This document shows positions 35,899-37,100 of a stretch of 37,100 nucleotides of DNA, in pieces (the stretch's first letter is position 1; the number at the start of each line of letters is the position of its first letter). A program made the position numbers and the translations under genes. The DNA comes from an uncultured Saprospiraceae bacterium (GTDB taxonomy: Bacteria > Bacteroidota > Bacteroidia > Chitinophagales > Saprospiraceae). The stretch lies in the NCBI GenBank assembly GCA_938041445.1, contig CALISO010000080.1, positions 1-37,100 of the forward strand, written 5' to 3'. Below the pieces are notes generated by a model that was not told where the DNA came from, did not search any database, and saw only the letters and a program-made list of their open reading frames with translations.

Positions 35899-35965
35899 AT
35901 GGGTTTCGAACCCACGGCCTCCGGAACCACAATCCGGCGCTCTAACCAGCTGAGCTACAACCACC
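35891..35965 (-). tRNA. tRNA-His (GTG anticodon)
   Basis: The minus strand folds as a tRNA: D-arm GCTC-AGCTGGTTA-GAGC, anticodon arm CCGGA-TTGTGGT-TCCGG with anticodon GTG, and T-arm GTGGG-TTCGAAC-CCAT. The extra 5' G opposite C73 is the tRNA-His hallmark. CCA is not encoded. The acceptor stem has two adjacent U-U mismatches (5' strand GTGGTTG against CTTCCAC); a normal gene would end CAACCAC or similar. Multiple copies of this 3' end lie downstream. It may still be functional, or its 3' end was replaced during an insertion event. Confidence 0.9.
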
Positions 35966-35976
35966 ATAAGGAGGTG

Positions 35977-36007
35977 CAAAGAAAGCGAACTATTTAATCA
36001 ATCACAA
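35977..36007 (-). promoter_or_regulatory. Probable tRNA-His promoter
   Basis: On the minus strand TTG (36007-36005), a 20-bp spacer and TTTCTTTG (35984-35977), one base off TAnnTTTG. Transcription would start about 8 bp before the tRNA. Confidence 0.4.
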
Positions 36008-36083
36008 TAGAAAGATGAGAAAAACGAAATCATTGACTCATGCTTGGTCACTGTAGCATATCTTCATTGAGTTTCGCTATTAA

Positions 36084-36761
36084 CTACCCTTGATTCAGCA
36101 GTCCAAATAGATCAACCACATCACCTCTAAGCTTCAATGATTTAGGAGCTTTGCACTCTTTGTTTAGGAGCTTTAAGGCCTTCTTTGGCTTTGACGATAA
36201 CTTCAGCAGTTTGTTATCACAAAATGCATAATACCCAGATGTCCTCTTGTAGGATGCTTCCTTACTTCCAATATTTAATAGTGGATCAAAGTCTGATGCT
36301 TTGTACTTTATACCATGATGCTCATAAAGCGTATACTTTCCTTGGACTAGCGACTCTAAGATCAGCACCTCGTCATCTTGATAGCCACTATAGCAGATGA
36401 AGGATCGATCGTCCATATTGAATCCAACGATAAAGTCGCTCTTTATCGTAAAGACCTTCTGGTTCATATTGATGTAGAAGAACTCATCAAATAGGTCGTA
36501 ATTAAACTCGACGCTTAGCGTATCTAATCTAGTGATCACTTGACCTTCGCACCACTCTTCACAAAAGAGCCGATCCTTGGATTCTGGTTCTTCAACCCGC
36601 AAGTCATACTCAAGCCTTGTGATCTGCATAAACTCTGTAGACATGAAAGGATTGACATCTTGAGCGAAGCTTCCTATAGTTGAAAGCAATAGCATGAATA
36701 GAAGACTGCATATTCTAATTATGGTTTGAGACCACAGCTTATTTCTTCTTCTATTTTTCAA
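36084..36761 (-). CDS. Exported protein of unknown function
   Basis: A 225-residue protein starting at TTG (36761); an in-frame stop lies upstream and no ATG precedes the signal peptide. The signal covers about residues 1-33 (IIRICSLLFMLLLSTIGSFA). The mature part is rich in beta strands and acidic/aromatic residues with a CEEWC pair, and ends in a basic helix (KLSSKPKKALKLLNKECKAPKSLKLRGD) and a final VVDLFGLLNQ. I recognise no family. It starts 14 bp after the MazG-like gene's stop and is probably in its operon. Confidence 0.65.
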   Translation of the reverse strand: MKNRRRNKLWSQTIIRICSLLFMLLLSTIGSFAQDVNPFMSTEFMQITRLEYDLRVEEPESKDRLFCEEWCEGQVITRLDTLSVEFNYDLFDEFFYINMNQKVFTIKSDFIVGFNMDDRSFICYSGYQDDEVLILESLVQGKYTLYEHHGIKYKASDFDPLLNIGSKEASYKRTSGYYAFCDNKLLKLSSKPKKALKLLNKECKAPKSLKLRGDVVDLFGLLNQG

Positions 36762-36775
36762 TTTTGCAGTATATA

Positions 36776-37100
36776 TTATTCAGCCTTCCCTTCTCTAAAA
36801 GTTGTCCTTTGCGGATCATATCCTTCTGGGAATCTTGCTTTCAATTTTTCAATATTAGCTTCCATGATCTCTCCTAATGACATCCCCAGATGATCTGCCA
36901 GTGCGGATAAATACCACAACACATCTCCCAATTCTTTTTTCAACTTCTCATGATCCAAACCTTGTTGGTGATAGATGCCTTTCTTAACCAAATCTGCCAC
37001 TTCGCCTGCCTCTCCGGTAAGGCCGAGTGCAAACCAAGATATCATCACTTCTTTATCTTTGATTTGAAAATCAGGATGTTGTAACAAGGTTGTCCTGGCT
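36776..37100 (-). CDS. MazG-like nucleotide pyrophosphohydrolase, N-terminus cut off
   Basis: At least 108 codons are seen and the frame continues past the window edge (ARTTLLQHPD before the TTG at 37087), so the real start is outside. The MazG fold signature is ALGLTGEAGEVADLVKKG, with EAGE as the first metal-binding acidic motif, then KKELGDVLWYLSALADHLG with the second (ELGDVLWY). Such small enzymes hydrolyse NTPs or dNTPs to the monophosphate and pyrophosphate, often as house-cleaning. It precedes an exported protein gene by 14 bp. Confidence 0.87.
   Translation of the reverse strand, partial: ARTTLLQHPDFQIKDKEVMISWFALGLTGEAGEVADLVKKGIYHQQGLDHEKLKKELGDVLWYLSALADHLGMSLGEIMEANIEKLKARFPEGYDPQRTTFREGKAE

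Noticed and set aside
34139-35905. CRISPR-like repeat array
   Set aside because: Copies are few, of unequal length and irregular spacing, and clearly derive from the tRNA-His 3' end; no cas genes are present.

Overview
The window is a chromosomal piece of a Bacteroidota genome. Several features point there. Promoters carry the TAnnTTTG -7 element with a TTG about 20 bp upstream. There is a GldC-like protein, and two secreted proteins have C-terminal regions of the type IX secretion sorting kind (one type A, one type B). An ECF sigma / FecR / STN-TonB receptor / DUF4249 cluster and a small Bacteroidota-type SRP RNA are also present. The combination suggests a Saprospiria-like marine or freshwater lineage, but the genus cannot be read from the sequence. 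Both ends are cut inside genes: a DUF4625 lipoprotein on the left and a MazG-like pyrophosphohydrolase on the right.

Layout. (1) 1-4300 is a compact metal-acquisition island, most likely for zinc. It holds a DUF4625 lipoprotein, a divergent Fur/Zur-type repressor, a TonB-dependent receptor 26 bp behind the repressor, and a His/Asp-rich lipoprotein. Three copies of a TTGCAn-N5-TTGCAn dyad lie at the three promoters and are probably the repressor's operators. (2) 4428-10899 holds mostly lipid-related and housekeeping genes: FadH-type 2,4-dienoyl-CoA reductase, a fatty acid hydroxylase family membrane protein, an SCP2 domain protein, a HerA-like ATPase with a coiled-coil tail, and a small PH-domain membrane protein. 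(3) 10996-19237 holds a secreted FG-GAP/UnbV protein, a small putative outer-membrane protein, a methyltransferase, an S24-type LexA-like regulator, GldC, a large PKD/type B sorting-domain protein and YceI. (4) 19282-22672 (minus strand) reads SRP RNA, transaldolase-like aldolase, ArsC/Spx-like protein, HemF and YehS, with a separate RluA-family pseudouridine synthase. (5) 22673-26391 holds a candidate orphan transcript, a small HTH protein, two tandem paralogous secreted beta-repeat proteins and a Crp/Fnr regulator. (6) 26609-32193 is a complete cell-surface signalling cluster: ECF sigma, FecR anti-sigma, STN-containing TonB receptor, DUF4249 lipoprotein. (7) 32358-37100 holds an SRPBCC protein, a BNR-repeat lipoprotein, the accessory tRNA-His region, a secreted protein of unknown function and the MazG-like gene.

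The most unusual stretch is 34020-35970. A tRNA-His gene with two U-U mismatches in its acceptor stem is followed by several scattered copies of its own 3' end, some with a terminator hairpin attached. A 77-bp near-perfect direct repeat brackets one secreted gene with possible cysteine-peptidase-like motifs. This looks like scars of repeated insertion or duplication at the tRNA 3' end, although no integrase is in the window.
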